64,000 bases of DNA from Uloborus plumipes (GCA_038373865.1 JAXGGA010003393.1:1-64000); one strand, 5' to 3'; positions 32,536 through 44,830 are shown, counted from the stretch's first letter. Made by a program: numbers and translations. Notes: generated by a model not told the origin, from the letters alone.

Positions 32536-32782
32536 AGCTGAAATAAATAATACTTCAATTCAAAACAAAATTACAAAACTTCTGTAAAAACAGCTTACAT
32601 TAAGCAAGCAAATGCCCCATTATCAAGCAGTTTGAGGACATACCAGATTTCTAGTAGTTGTAGCTATATTTATTTTGTTCCAGCTAGAATTATATCTTAC
32701 AGTTGTGTATAAGTGATATATAGCTTACAATATGCCTATTGGTTAGTCATAAGCAAAAGTTCAAAATTGCGTTGTAAAATTG

Positions 32783-33003
32783 CATTGGGGGTCTCAGTGG
32801 CCGAGCGGTCAAAGGTGTGTAGCCGATAACTCTGAGACGATGGGTTCGACTCCCACCCTTGCTCCGGATGTACTTTCCTTCCTTTGTGATGTAATCTCTT
32901 TCATACATTGTCTGTACAAGATATATGTAATAAAAAACATGTGTGATGGAGGCAAGACACTAGATTGTAGTCCTCATCAAAAAAAAAAGAAAAGAAAACA
33001 AAC
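32783..33003 (+). repeat. tRNA-derived SINE with A-rich tail
   Basis: A box AGTGGCCGAGCGGTCAAAGG at about 32797 and B box GGTTCGACTCC at about 32842 lie at tRNA spacing. GGGTTCGACTCCC gives a T arm, while the 5' and 3' acceptor strands do not match. About 100 bp of body follow and the unit ends in AAAAAAAAAAGAAAAGAAAA. This is the layout of a pol III SINE (leucine/serine-like tRNA origin by the GGCCGAGCGGTC block). Confidence 0.75.
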
Positions 33004-33207
33004 GAGCATATAGCCCCAAACGAAAAGAAACGAAATTTATTGTTCTTGTGAGCTCATTGCAATTTGAATTTTCGTTGGCAGCTGGCTAGAAAAAATGGTG
33101 AATGTGTTGATTTCAGTGAGTATATTCCCGCAATGAAACGTTTGCTGCATTCCTACTAAATCCGCTTTGTTGTGCAAAATGTTTTTTTTTTTTTTTTTTT
33201 CGTTTTT

Positions 33208-33690
33208 GTAAATGGGGATTCTCTGTAAACTCGTCATTTTTCACACGAAATCTGTCCGGCACGGTTTTTTGAAATGTTCGTATAATTATAATACTATTGC
33301 TCAAAAAATGAATCTATTACTTTGGTTTGAAAGAGTGCCAATTAAAGTTTGTTTTTTTCTGATAAATCATGATAGGGGTAAGTCCCTCGCCTAGTATAAC
33401 TAGGCAGGGGACTGTGCCAGGTGACCGTGTTTTTGCTCCTTGTTGCGTAATATCTGCAAAACTATTGGAACATAATTAGTTACGAGACTACCTATAAATT
33501 TAGGCACAAATCATGGACATAATAACTAATATGTGTTTTAATTAAATTAATTGACATTAATAAATTACTTCCCAGAAGACTGTTTTCGCAACGACCCTGA
33601 CGCATACTTTCGTCACAAACGTGGCTCTCAAACTAAGCGAAGTAGCGTTTCAACACCGTTCTCTGCGATTTCGGCAAATTCACACTGATT
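33208..33690. repeat. 480-bp duplication, copy 1
   Basis: Collinear with 38545-38998: CTCTGTAAACTCGTCATTTT, AATACTATTGCTCA, TGATAAATCATGA, the hairpin GCCTAGTATAACTAGGC, TAAATTTAGGCACAAA and TTTCAACACCGTTCTCTG. Copies end at the same point, TTTCGGCAAATTC. A T-run lies at the left. Confidence 0.88.
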
Positions 33691-34380
33691 ACTTTAAACT
33701 TCATACCAAAAACTCCAGACAAAAATCACATGGCAATTTTAAGTTTTAGAAATACATAATTATACCTTACTTCATAAGAAAAATATAGCTTCATTATTCT
33801 ATTTTTAGATATTAATTGCCAAATTTATGTAGTGTTAATAGGTTTTTTGAAACACTATATTTAACACTTAGACTATGGGATTGGGACAGCCAGGGGATTG
33901 TGTTTTTGGGTGCTTAGATACTTTCTAGAAAAAAAAATGAAATTGTTATCACTCCAAATACAATTGGGACACAAAGTATTAATGCTTTACTTGTATTAAG
34001 AGCGATAATTACTTTATTACACTTTATTATTTTTAAAATACTCAGTCCGGACAGCCAATTACCAGTTTACAGAGAATCGCCCAAATGCATATGTGTAGCA
34101 AATAATTAAACTTCTATGTGTAGATTAAAACGAAAACTATTTGTTTTGGAATTCTGCAGCAAATTGTACTGCAAAACTAAAGTGATACAGTTAAAATTGA
34201 GAAAAACACTTTCAGTGGCTCTATTTAAGAGACTTTGGGCGTTGGCTAGTTGAAACCTTGCAAATCAGAGGTTAGTAAATTCTCGTTTTTCTTCTTATAT
34301 ATATTTGATACTATTGCATTTTGTAATCCATTTGAAAATATTAAAAAACTAAGATAGTACACTTGTTGCTAGCCTTTTTT
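33691..34380. other. AT-rich interval, no gene seen
   Basis: Nothing supported. Confidence 0.45.
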
Positions 34381-34449
34381 AGCCTACTTTCCCGTTAAGA
34401 ATAAAAGAGAGACGAAAAAAGTATTAAAAGTAGCTTAATGCATCCAAAG

Positions 34450-34506
34450 AGTATCGCCAAGTCCAAAAAATATCGCCAAGTTAAAAAAATATCGCCAAGT
34501 TAAAAA
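34450..34506. repeat. TATCGCCAAGTT minisatellite (left arm)
   Basis: Three copies of about 20 bp: TATCGCCAAGTCCAAAAAA, TATCGCCAAGTTAAAAAAA, TATCGCCAAGTTAAAAAAAC. Confidence 0.85.
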
Positions 34507-36834
34507 AACAAAAGGTAAAATGAATATCGAAAAATTAAAAATTTGAAAGTAGGGTGTTGAGATGGGGAGTTTGTGTGTCGGTCGGTCGGTCTGTCTTTCT
34601 CCCGCCCCCCCCCCCCTTATAACTTTTGAATGAACAATCCGATTTGGACAAACATTTTTTTGTTGGAAATATCTCGGCGAGTACAGCTCATTCCCATATT
34701 TGATTTTTCAATTTGAACAGTTTTTGGTTCAACTTTGAACCGTTCAAGCAACCTTTCCCCACCTAATAACTTCTGAGTGAACCATCCGAATGGAATAAAC
34801 TTTTTTTTGTTGGAAAGATCTCGGAGAGGCTCATTCCCATATTTCGCTTTTTGATTTAAACCATTTTTTGTTCAATATTGAACCGTTCAGAAAAAAAAAT
34901 TAACATTAGCGCCTACGGGGAATTTAAGTTGAATGTTGATCCTGAACTTAAAGTCGGATTTCCTTCAAACTAACTTTGTAAGAAAATGGTTTTGATAAAC
35001 GTTTGTAAAGTACTTTTCTGAATAATCTTCTGTGAGGACTCTGATTTTGACTCCGACTCCGCAAACATGGCGGAAATGCAGGTTCAGAAAAAAATTACTG
35101 ACTGTGCAGACGATTTTTTTGTTTATTTATTCATTTGCTTTATTTATTTATTTATTATTATTATTTTTTTCTTTTGGCAGACGATTTTTTTTGTAACAAA
35201 AATTCTTAATTCATGAGCGAATTTTGTTCTTTATTTATATTTAACAACCGGCAACTGATTAAAAGTGAAATTCGAGACATTTTATCAACGGACGCGTTTT
35301 TCTTTTCTTTTCTTTTTCTTTCTTTCTTTGATAAAATGTGTTTTGATGTACTTTGTACTTTAAATTTTTTTTTGAAAACAATTGAGGAATTTTTCTACGG
35401 AAGAACTGTAACAGTTACATTCTTTAAAAGATGCGACAAAACTTTATTTATTCATTTATTTACTTTTTATGTGTCAATTTCATCTGATGAGAGGGGTATA
35501 TTTTGCTTTTAGAAATCAGCTTTAAGTGCTAAAAAGGTATGTTTGACATAATTTTTAGTCTCAGATAATCAAGATAATAATGATCAGATGCTAGAATGCC
35601 GATGTCGATGTACGGGAAAGTAGGCTCGTTTAGTTCTTGACAGAACTTCTTGTTTATAAAGTATTGTGAAAAAGCAAAAACAATAATGGTACTTGTACCT
35701 CATTAAAGAACTTGGAGGTTAAAAAATACCTTTATACACAGCAACTGTACTTGTTGTAAGTATTAAAAGAGTAACTTCATGGTGTACATAATATGAAACA
35801 ATGCGAGGTCCTAACAATGTACCTAGCTCAAGATTGGGAAACTGGAAAATAACAAGAAGTTCTGTCAAGAACTAAACGAGCCTACTTTCCCGTACATCGA
35901 CATCGGCATTCTAGCATCTGATCATTATTCTCTTGATTATCTAAGACTAAAAATTATGTCAAACATAACTTTAAAAGCAAAATATACCTCTCTCATCAGA
36001 TGAAATAGACACATAAAAAGTAAATAAATGAATAAATAAAGTTTTGTCGCACCTTTTAAAGAATGTAACTGTTACAGTTCTTCCGTAGAAAAATTCCTCA
36101 ATTGTTTTCAAAAAAAAATTAAAAGTACAAAGTACATCAAAACACATTTTATCAAAGAAAGAAAAAAAAAAGAAAAAAAAAGAAAAAAAAAACTCGTCCG
36201 TTGATAAAATGTCGCAAATTTCACTTTTAATCCGTTGCCAGTTGTTAAATATAAATAAAGAATAAAATGCCCTAGTGAATGAAACATTTTTGTTACAAAA
36301 AAAAATCGTCTGCCAATAATAATAATAATAATAATAATAAATTCAATAAAACAAATGAATAAATAAACAAAAAATCGTCTGCACAGTCAGTCATTTTTTT
36401 TCGGACTGTTTACTCAAAAGTTATTAGGGGTGACAGCTTGCTTGAGCGGTTCAATGTTGAATGAAAAATTGTTCAAATCGGAAATGTAAATACGGGAATG
36501 AAGTATCCTTGAAAAGTTCTTTCCAACAAAAAAAAGTTTGTTCAAATCGGACTGTTCATTAAAAAGTTAGTATCGCGGGACCGGTTATTTGAACGGCTCA
36601 AAGTTGAACCAAAAATTGTTCAAATCAAAAAATCAAATATGGGAATGAGCTGTACTCGCCGAGATCTTTCCAACAAAAAAAAGTTTGTCCAAATCGGAAT
36701 GTTCATTCAAAAGTTATTAGGGGGGACAGACAGACCGACCGACCGACCGACAGACCGACCGACACACAAATTCCCCATCTCAATACCCTACTTTCAAATT
36801 TTTAATTTTTCGATATTCATTTTACCTCTTTATT

Positions 36835-36912
36835 TTTTTAACTTGGCGATATTTTTTGGACTTGGCGATATTTTTTTTAACTTGGCGATATTTTTTGGAC
36901 TTGGCGATATTT
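36835..36912. repeat. AACTTGGCGATA minisatellite (right arm)
   Basis: Four copies of about 19-20 bp, alternating AACTTGGCGATATTTTTT and GGACTTGGCGATATTTTTT; the inverse of the left-arm array. Confidence 0.85.
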
Positions 36913-36980
36913 TTTCGATGCATTAAGCTACTTTTAATACTTTTTTCGTCTTTCTTTTATTTTTAACGGGAAAGTAGGCT

Positions 36981-38199
36981 AAAAACGATGAAGAATTCAA
37001 GATACAATCCGCTTCAGTTTTGATATGCTCAGACGTATCTAATAGTGTTCACTCTTTTAAGCTTCAGAAAGTTAAATACCATAGCCCAAAAGTATTATTT
37101 CTAGCTTTAATTTGAACGTGCAATTTATCAAAATGCTTCCCTAGGAAGCATTTACTACTTTTCATGTTTAAAGTCGCATGATATTAAAGCAAATACAGTA
37201 ACCGAATTTGAAAGGATTGCAGTAGACTACGCTAATACGATTGAAGTTCTTTAGAATCGCTTTGGAAAACATTCGCATTTTATACAAACTTATGTATGTT
37301 GTACAAAAATGCATATACTTTCCACGGTTTATGTTTTAATTAATATTTACGATAAATGTACCAATGCAGATAGACCCCGAGTCAGTCATTGTTGCGTCTA
37401 ATATGTATAGCACGTTACTTAGATTTTATTTTTAAACCAGATTGAACTTTCAAAAAAACACGAGATAAAAACCCATAAAGTGAGTTGAGGTATTACAAAC
37501 TTGATAGAATTTATTAATAGAAAAGCTGATAACCAAAGAAAGGAGTTTATTTCATACAAACGTAATCCGCCCACCCCCCTTCACGCTCAAAATGTTCTAC
37601 CTTAAAACAGTAACAATAAGAAGATTTAGCCCGTAGAAGAATTAATTAAACGAACTAATAAAATACTTTTGCTGTTGAAGTTTTGACACCCATCAATACA
37701 CTATTTATTGTTCAAATGTTGACCAGGACTCAAAACTTGACCTTCTTGGAAGAATTCTGCTTATCATTTGGGGGGTGGGGAGCTTTGATTTAGAAAGAGT
37801 GGATCGCTCAGTTATTAAAAAGCAAATATGATTTTAAATTTATTGTACTCAACCTTCTAATTTTTATCTTAATAACGTGAAGCTTGTCACAATGGTTATG
37901 AAAATTTTACAATAGTTTAACACTATACAAATCTTTTAATAAGCCCAATTGCTTGAGGCATAAGTAATGTTTTAACATTAGAATTTCAAACCTGAAATAA
38001 GTTTCTTATAAACCGTATACGATTTTCAGGCATCCTTTTAAGTGATTTTTTTAGCATAGAGATGTGGAAAGTTGACACCACGAGTTAGATTCTAAAAACT
38101 AACAAGTAAAGTTTATCGTTAGTTTAATTCAAAAACTAAATGTGTATTTCTTATCAAAATGAATACATTTCCTATCTATTTTTCCAGCATCCGAGAAAT
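36981..38199. other. 1.2 kb interval without gene
   Basis: AT-rich, no mobile-element ends or ORFs of note. Confidence 0.45.
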
Positions 38200-38440
38200 T
38201 ACTTACAAAAGCACCTTAAATCACCCCCCGCAATTACCTCATTTAAATTCAATTCATGCAGGCAGCAATAAATGAGTTGCAGGCTTCCCTAACAAATGTG
38301 AGTTCATTAAGTTTAATGTATTCGCCGAAAGGATTCCGCTTTAACGCGGGGTGTTTGCGCACGTTTAAACAGATATCCCAGCGAAGCGCGCTGTTTGTTT
38401 TCAGAAAATTGAGCGCTGCTCTGGTCGGTTATTTATAAGG
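38200..38440. promoter_or_regulatory. Candidate conserved or regulatory block (weak)
   Basis: Balanced composition with CAATTACCTCATTTAAATTC and GTTTAAACAGATATCCCAGC followed by GCGCGCTG-like sequence. A 60-codon ORF (38256-38438) crosses it with no recognisable product. It could be an exon, an enhancer or neither. Confidence 0.22.
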
Positions 38441-38544
38441 TCAAGTGGCAACTAGGTATATCCAATTTCTTAAATTGAAGCATCCGTTTGTAAGAGGGAA
38501 TGCAGTATATTTAATCACTATCGATAATTAACTTTTGTGTGTGG

Positions 38545-38998
38545 GTGGGAGAGCCTCTGTAAACTCGTCATTTTCCATACAGAATCTGTCCGTTTTTTTT
38601 TTTTTTTTTGAAATGCTCCTATTATAATACTATTGCTCAGGAAATGAATCTGTTACTTTGGTTCGAAAGAGGGTCAATTGAATTTTGTGTTTTTCTGATA
38701 AATCATGACGGGGACAAGTCCCTGCCTAGTATAACTAGGCTTTTCTCTGTGTATTTGCACTTTGTTGAGTAATATCTGAAAAATAATAGAAAAATAATTC
38801 GTTACGAAACTAATTATAAATTTAGGCACAAAACGTGGACATAACTAATGTTTCATAATTAAACTAGCATTAATAAAATCACTTCCCGGAGGACTGTTTT
38901 CGCAAAGACCACGATGCATGCTTTCAGCACAAATATGGCTCTCAAACTGAACAAAGTGCCGTTTCAACACCGTTCTCTGGAATTTCGGCAAATTCGGA
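38545..38998. repeat. 480-bp duplication, copy 2
   Basis: Second copy of 33208-33690, same orientation, diverged by scattered substitutions and small indels. The hairpin GCCTAGTATAACTAGGC is kept intact. Confidence 0.88.
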
Positions 38999-39072
38999 AG
39001 AAATACGTAAGAGATTTAGTAAGTGAAGTCTTTTTAGAAAGGATTTCTGGATGCAAATACCTGCACAGTTTT

Positions 39073-39528
39073 CAATGGGGGAGTTTTCGAGAGCATGCTT
39101 CAAAACATAGGAATTGACCTTTTTTTTTATTTTTTGACACAGTTATATATTTTTTATGAATTATTTTAACCGGTGCGCAGCTGCTATTCCGAAAAATTCC
39201 GTCTGCGCATGACGTCAGTGGTGCACGTAAGCGCGAAATCTAATTGGTTGTAGTGAGATGACGAAGGTCGTGACGTCACCGATTCCTGCGATTGGACAAC
39301 TCAAGTCAAGCAAAATGGTGTTATTATTGGAAAGAGAGCTGTTAGGTGCACCACTGACGTCACAAGAACCACGCCCCGTTTTTAAGGTAGGGTATTTAAA
39401 AAAAATAACAAAAAATAAACTGTTGGAAAAATTAAAGTATTTTCCGTTCCTACGGTATTTTTTTATATCATTCCATCAATTTCAGTAACAAAAAGTAGTA
39501 CTTTTGACTGAAGGAAACTCCCCCATTG
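39073..39528. mobile_element. TIR element with three CRE-like palindromes
   Basis: Outer inverted ends CAATGGGGGAGTTT and its complement (39515-39528). Inside is a second inverted pair, TGACGTCAGTGGTGCAC at 39210 and GTGCACCACTGACGTCA ending at 39362. A third TGACGTCA lies at 39271-39278. There is no recognisable protein. It may be two nested MITEs. Confidence 0.65.
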
Positions 39529-39734
39529 CAAAATTTAGAAATTCAAAAAGCGCTCCTGGTTTCAGCCAATAGTTTTTGAACAGAAAGAGTAAAGAGGGGT
39601 TAAAAGTTCCGAGATAAGTAGTTTCCTCTGAAACAGCGTAACGAAAAAAAAGATGCGAACCATATTCTGAGCTTCCTGATGGTTCAAGAAACCGACCTAA
39701 GAAAATTCACGCAGACTTACTGTCCGTCCTTGAA

Positions 39735-40021
39735 AACCGCGCCTAGCACTCGTGAACCATTCCACTTAAAAAAGGGGAGATGGGTTGTGAGTGGAAAGTT
39801 TCCGAAGTTTTAAATTTAAAACTTTAACTTGCATTTGCCATCCTTTTGACACATTCAACTAAACTATGTATTTGAAATTAGCATCGTTCTACATTGTTTG
39901 ATACGGCTCAAAATGCTTATTGTTCTTCCCCTCATTGTTATCTTACCTATCAGTCATATTTTAGTAAGATCAACGAACACCTGACGCATGCGTAAATACG
40001 CAGAAGGTTTTACCAGACAGT
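39735..40021. repeat. Dispersed repeat B, copy 2
   Basis: Collinear with 52371-52665: CGCCTAGCACTCG, ACCATTCCACTTAAAAA, TTTCCGAAGTTTT, GCATCGTTCTAC.TTGTTTGATACGGC, TTTTAGTAAGATCA, CTGACGCATG.GTAAATACGC and GAAGGTTTTACC. Confidence 0.85.
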
Positions 40022-40261
40022 ATACTTTACACTTTTTATCACAAAGGAATGTGTGACAGTAACGTGTTAATTTGTTTTCTTATCCATGATCTTGCTTGGC
40101 TAAATAAAACAATGAACCGGACTTAGTTGAAAAGCAAACTTTTAAAGCAGTCACAGCTTAGCTGCTGAGAAATACAGACCCCGTGTCAAACGCATGAATA
40201 AGCCTTTGAATAAATCAGGCTTACTTTCACTTTTCCGTGATTTCTGACGTCATGACTTTGT

Positions 40262-40445
40262 TACCTGATGCATGTTCTAGAGAGGCAGGACCGAGCCGGA
40301 ATTGTTTGCCTTTCTCTCGAAGCTGGAAAATCGTAAAATATGATCTTTTTCACAGCACGAAAGTCGTAAAGTTGCGAAAAGAGTGCCTGGCCGTTTCTTT
40401 TGGCTCGTAAAGTCAGGGCGCTTTGTTGTGGTGATGACGTAATCT
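40262..40445. repeat. Dispersed repeat F, copy 2
   Basis: Diverged copy of 29280-29470, same strand sense. Confidence 0.55.
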
Positions 40446-41640
40446 TTCACGGCTGTGTGTAAAAATTTATATGGAAGTAGAACTTAATCACAATAAAAAG
40501 TGCTTGGGACGAAAAAGTATATGTTTGCATTGAAGTTTGTATTTGGTGAATAATTTTGTAGTTACTTGTGTTGTTGTTTCTTACACCACTCGGGTATCCG
40601 AGCCCGAGTAAATGGATCTACTCGGATTTGAGGCAGATTTTGTACGGATTCCGTTTATACGAGCGCCATTAAAGTGGAAGTCCGATTTAGCTCAACACAC
40701 ATGCTGTATGACCTGTTTATAGGGCAGGTAGACATTCAAAACATGCATTTGCATAGCGAACGGAGAAAGATAGAAGATAAAATGCATCCATGCCCGAACC
40801 TTTATTCGAGCTCGGGACCACGCCATCCGAGTTAGACTTCTCTGTTCACTAGACAAGACAGGGATTTTTTTTTTTTTTTTTTGTATTTTTGAAAAGTTCT
40901 TTAATTCGCGTATTTTCTAATGTTTTCCTTAAAGATTTCACGAAAGTCTTTTATTTTAAGCACAAATTGTAACAAAACCAACACCATACCTGAACCGATA
41001 TGGAACCTTTTCTGCCTAAAGAGAGTACAAAGGTAAAACGAAGCTATTTATAGCTCACAGTGGCGAATTTACATAAATTTATTTCTATGTGAGGTTAATT
41101 ATTTTATTACTATTATTTCTTTCATTCATCGCATTTTATTTCATTTCCATAATCTAACCGACAAGTATCCAATATCAAACACTATTTACTGTAAAACAAG
41201 AGTTGCCTAAAATAACTATTTATCACCGATTCTATGCAGGGCTTGCCTTAGTAATCCAGTTTCGTCTACAGGTGATCTAAAATACACACTTAGCTGCAAT
41301 TATCCATCCGCATATTTGCACATAATTCGTACTCACAGATCCAAAGGGAAAGCGAATGATTCGCTAGGAATTAAACTCACACGAGGCGAGTAAATCACAA
41401 CCGGTTTCAATTCTGAGACCGCTCGAGCGGGGCAATTCGCTTAATGTTAGCGAAGTGAATATTTGCTTATTATTAGCACAATTGGATCTAATCTTTCATG
41501 TGGATCACCCATCGCTTTATTTGAATGTTGACTCGGAGAGGGAAAAGAGCTTTTTTTCTCCTGATTTCTCGGCATTTTTTTCTGGTAACAGGAATAGTAC
41601 TTTATGAAACATCATGTCTATCATTCTCTTCCATATTCAC
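40446..41640. other. 1.2 kb interval without gene
   Basis: AT-rich with moderate GC patches near 40600-40850. No recognised feature. Confidence 0.4.
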
Positions 41641-41642
41641 TA

Positions 41643-42110
41643 CTAGCTTATTACACGGCGTTGCCCGGTACTGGATTATGCTTCACCTATTTCATGCTAA
41701 AATGAAGTAGGTGAGCCTTAAATTGATAATTCATTGTTACGCAATCTTTGTTGGGAAACACTCATATTTGAATGTGTTAAATTTTATCTATTTGTACGCT
41801 TAAAGGCTTAACTCTATTACTCTATTTTTTCAAAATAGAAAGAAAATGGTCATTTTGTGACAAAAAAATTGAATTTTGAACTTTTTGCATATTTTTTTAA
41901 ATTTCAAAACTCCACCTGTGTAAATTCTAATGCACCAAGGAGCCTCTGTGCCAAGTTTGTTGAAAATCCGACGAAAATTTGTATAAGGAACAAACATACA
42001 AAAATATAAATCTGTGGCTTGGTTCTAAAAGGGCCTAAGTCAAAAATGTTAGTTTCGAGAAAAAGGCGATGAAAGACATTTGAGATTTTTTAGAATGCTA
42101 TAACTTTCTT
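41643..42110. repeat. Repeat fragment with ACACGGCGTTGCCCGGTA head
   Basis: Starts ACTAGCTTATTACACGGCGT then TGCCCGGTA, a phrase I recognise as common in arthropod dispersed repeats, but I cannot name its class. A hairpin CACCTATTTCATG...ATGAAGTAGGTG lies at about 41684-41716. The part TCTGTGGCTTGGTTCTAAAA at 42012 recurs inverted near 43045, so the segment flanks both sides of the palindromic MITE. Confidence 0.4.
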
Positions 42111-42239
42111 ATATTAGGATTCCCATTATTATTTTTTGGTATTTGTTTATTGTTAGTGTAAAGAAACATTATTTAATCATATGATTTTTTTTATATATTA
42201 TATAAATTATATATTATATATATAAATGTATAATATATA

Positions 42240-42890
42240 CAGGGTGTCCACTCCAATCGTGGACCAATAGCTAATTTCTAAACCGTTAGAGATAAGCATA
42301 TAGTTTATTTAGGAAAAAATCTCCAAATTACGAAAGGAATTTTGGGTCTATTCAATGTTTTTCAAAAAATAAAATTTTGAAAGAGTTACGAAATTTAAAT
42401 TTTTATACAGCCCCCCAGTCTTATCAATCATATTTAGTAAAACATACTTGACACTGTAACGTTTAAAACTAAAAAAAAATCACTCTTCTACCACAAAAAT
42501 TAACCGAGTTATGACGTTTTGAAAAATCAAGATTTTGTATTATTTCATGACGTCATCGAGCGATCGCTTAAGGGACCGTATGCGAAATCCTTCAAAATCT
42601 TGATTTTTCAAAACGTCATAACTCGGTCAATTTTTGTGGTAGAAGAGTGATTTTTTTTTAGTTTTAAACGTTACAGTGTCAAGAATGTTTTACTAAATAT
42701 GATTGATAGGACTGGGGGGCTGTATAAAAATTTAAATTTCGTAACTCTTTCAAAATTTGATTTTTTGAAAAACATTGAATAGACCCAAAATTCCTTTCGT
42801 AATTTGAAGATTTTTTCCTAAATAAACTATATGCTTATCTCTAACGGTTTAGAAATTAGCTATTGGTCTACGATTGGAGTGGACACCCTG
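42240..42890. mobile_element. 651-bp palindromic MITE
   Basis: Two arms of nearly 300 bp are close to perfect complements, starting CAGGGTGTCCACTCCAATCG, with TA on each side (42238-42239, 42891-42892). The centre (about 42537-42592) is a short unique loop with ATGACGTCAT and CGAGCGATCG. It is inserted in a TA-rich microsatellite. No protein is encoded. Confidence 0.92.
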
Positions 42891-42939
42891 TATAATAATT
42901 TATATAATATGTAATATACATATTACATATTATATAGAC

Positions 42940-43065
42940 ATTGGCCTTTGTAGAATTAGAGTTTTACTAAATTGGAAACTTTTGATGTAAATAACACAGA
43001 ATGTGAAAAAATTGACATTGTCCCTTTTAGAACTAAGCCACAGAAATATACATACATCTTTTTTA
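42940..43065. repeat. Inverted partner of the 41997-42110 segment
   Basis: CCCTTTTAGAACTAAGCCAC followed by AGAAATATACATAC is the complement of the sequence at 41995-42035, so the palindromic MITE sits between inverted repeat flanks. Confidence 0.5.
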
Positions 43066-43249
43066 TATATAGATGTTTAAAAGCTTGCTACGAATTTCGA
43101 AATCGGTATTTCATTCATTTTTTGCTCTTGGGTTCGTTTAAAATTTCGTATGTAATCAAAAAGTCGATACCAATGTATCCAGTATTTAATAATGACAAAA
43201 TGAGATGTTTGCTTGCTTGTATGTTTGTGCGTAACGGTAAGGCCTGAAA

Positions 43250-44600
43250 AAATGAAATCTGATATACGGACGTAACAGCTCATGACGATGATGTGTACAA
43301 TGTACATCGTCGCTGGAGTTAGATTAATTTATCTGGAAAAGGTATAATGCTTTCTGTGGTTGAGTTTTTTATTCCCAATGCAGGTTCAGTTTTATTTCAA
43401 TCAATGCGTGTGTCAACTCAACGGGAATGGTAGGTACATTTTTTAAAACATGTCATTTCAGATAAATGTATTTGGCAGCAAATATTTCTTCGAGTAAACG
43501 TTTATATACCCTCCCCCCTTCCTTGTAGCTTTATAAGTTTTATATGTTCAAAACTAATACTCATTTTCAACTGACAAGGGTTACAAGAATCCCAAAGAAG
43601 TTTTTACAATTGAGAATTACATAAGTCAAACAATAATATTCAGAATACTATACAAGCTTTATTCATAAGAGTACATCTTATTTTGCAGCGTTTGTTTATA
43701 CATTGAAATAAAAAAAAGCTAAAAACTTGTAAAGATCCGACAGAGCTACCAAGGTCTCGAAAGAAAGTTTCAGAACATTATCGAGTTCACATTAACATAT
43801 GAGTCGGATTAGCATTCGGAAAAATACACGAACTGATTCGGAATTGTAATATTCCAAAGGCAACAATAGTATCGTTATCTATTGTTGTCTTTGCAGTTTC
43901 TATAAAGAAACATAACGTGGAACGCACACACATTTTAATGTTTGAAGTAATGGAAAATTAGGTGATTAAACTTCGAGATACGTACGTACATTGTATGCTC
44001 ATTCGATACTCTTTTGGCAAAAGGAGTACAGCAAATATATCTTAGTTAAGAAAAACTAAAATGCAAAATGGTTTCTAATTAAATCTCTTTTCTCAGTAGA
44101 CGTTGTGATTTTGCAAAAATAAGGTCAAAAATAGAAACTTTCTTTTGTTAATCCATTCACATCAAAACCAAGTTATTTGTAAAATTTTTGTATGCAATCC
44201 ACGCAGAAGGAAATCTTGTTTTAATTAAAACTATTTGGTAAATCCAGAAATTTGATTTGCACTTATTTGTTAAATTAGCGTTTGTTTATTATTTTTTAAC
44301 ATTGCTGTCATGCTTCTTACAGCAAAAAACTAAAAACGTATTTTTAAAGTATACAGTATTTTATAGTACTTTAATTTAAAAATTATTTTTATTAATATAG
44401 ATTTTTGGAGAAATAATTTGAAGTGCGATTGTAAGAGATGTTATTTATTTTTAAATTTATTCGTTCGTTTCAAATATCAGGATTTTTTTTAAATTAATTG
44501 AAAAGTCAAACATTAACTTTTTAAAAATAAAATTGAGTACATAGAAGTAAAGCATTGTTGTAATTACTACGCACAGTATCACACTACTTTAATCGTTAAA
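43250..44600. other. 1.3 kb AT-rich interval, no gene seen
   Basis: Nothing supported. Confidence 0.45.
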
Positions 44601-44609
44601 AATCTCTAT

Positions 44610-44830
44610 TCTCACTTAATCACCGGGCCCTTCCATCGCGAAATTCTTCGAAACAAGTCCGTTATAAGTTATCCGTCCGTCATTGGAGCTGCCGGAAAAG
44701 TTAGCGCTCCGTGAAAAGGCTCCGTTATGGACTTTCGCCGTCTTCCGCCATTTTTCTCGTTCCAAATAACTGCGGAAATTCGGCAGCCAGTAACGCGGAG
44801 CGACAGGCAGTAAAGAAAGTTGATAAAACA
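44610..44830. other. Moderately GC-rich block, function unknown
   Basis: Contains CCGTTATAAGTTATCCGTCC and CGCCGTCTTCCGCCATTTTT. No repeat relative in this window. The 72-codon minus-strand ORF here has no recognisable domain. Possible regulatory or exon sequence. Confidence 0.25.

Larger units (their letters stand above)
34381..36980. mobile_element. 2.6 kb inverted-repeat element
   Basis: Two arms (34381-35653 and 35851-36980) are inverted copies of each other around a 197-bp spacer. Each arm is bounded by AGCCTACTTTCCCGT and its complement, and the inner junction has AACAAGAAGTTCTGTCAAGA on one side and its complement on the other. Internal landmarks occur in both arms in mirrored order: (GGTC)n/(GACC)n, the TATCGCCAAGTT minisatellite, GATCAGATGCTAGAATGCC, and ACATTTTATCAACGGACG-type sequence. 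No transposase is recognised. Single-arm fragments lie at 7785 and 24809. It may be two oppositely oriented copies of a single-arm element rather than one mobile unit. Confidence 0.75.

Noticed and set aside
32783..32857. Functional tRNA gene
   Set aside because: A and B boxes are good but the acceptor stem does not pair, and a body plus A-rich tail follows; a SINE explains it better.
35213..35512. 99-codon ORF as a gene
   Set aside because: It lies in one arm of the large inverted repeat and is disrupted in the other arm; composition is low-complexity.
35470..35515. Another hammerhead (CTGATGA in the 35.5 kb arm)
   Set aside because: There is no GAAA at the right distance, no stem II and no cleavage triplet with a closing stem I.
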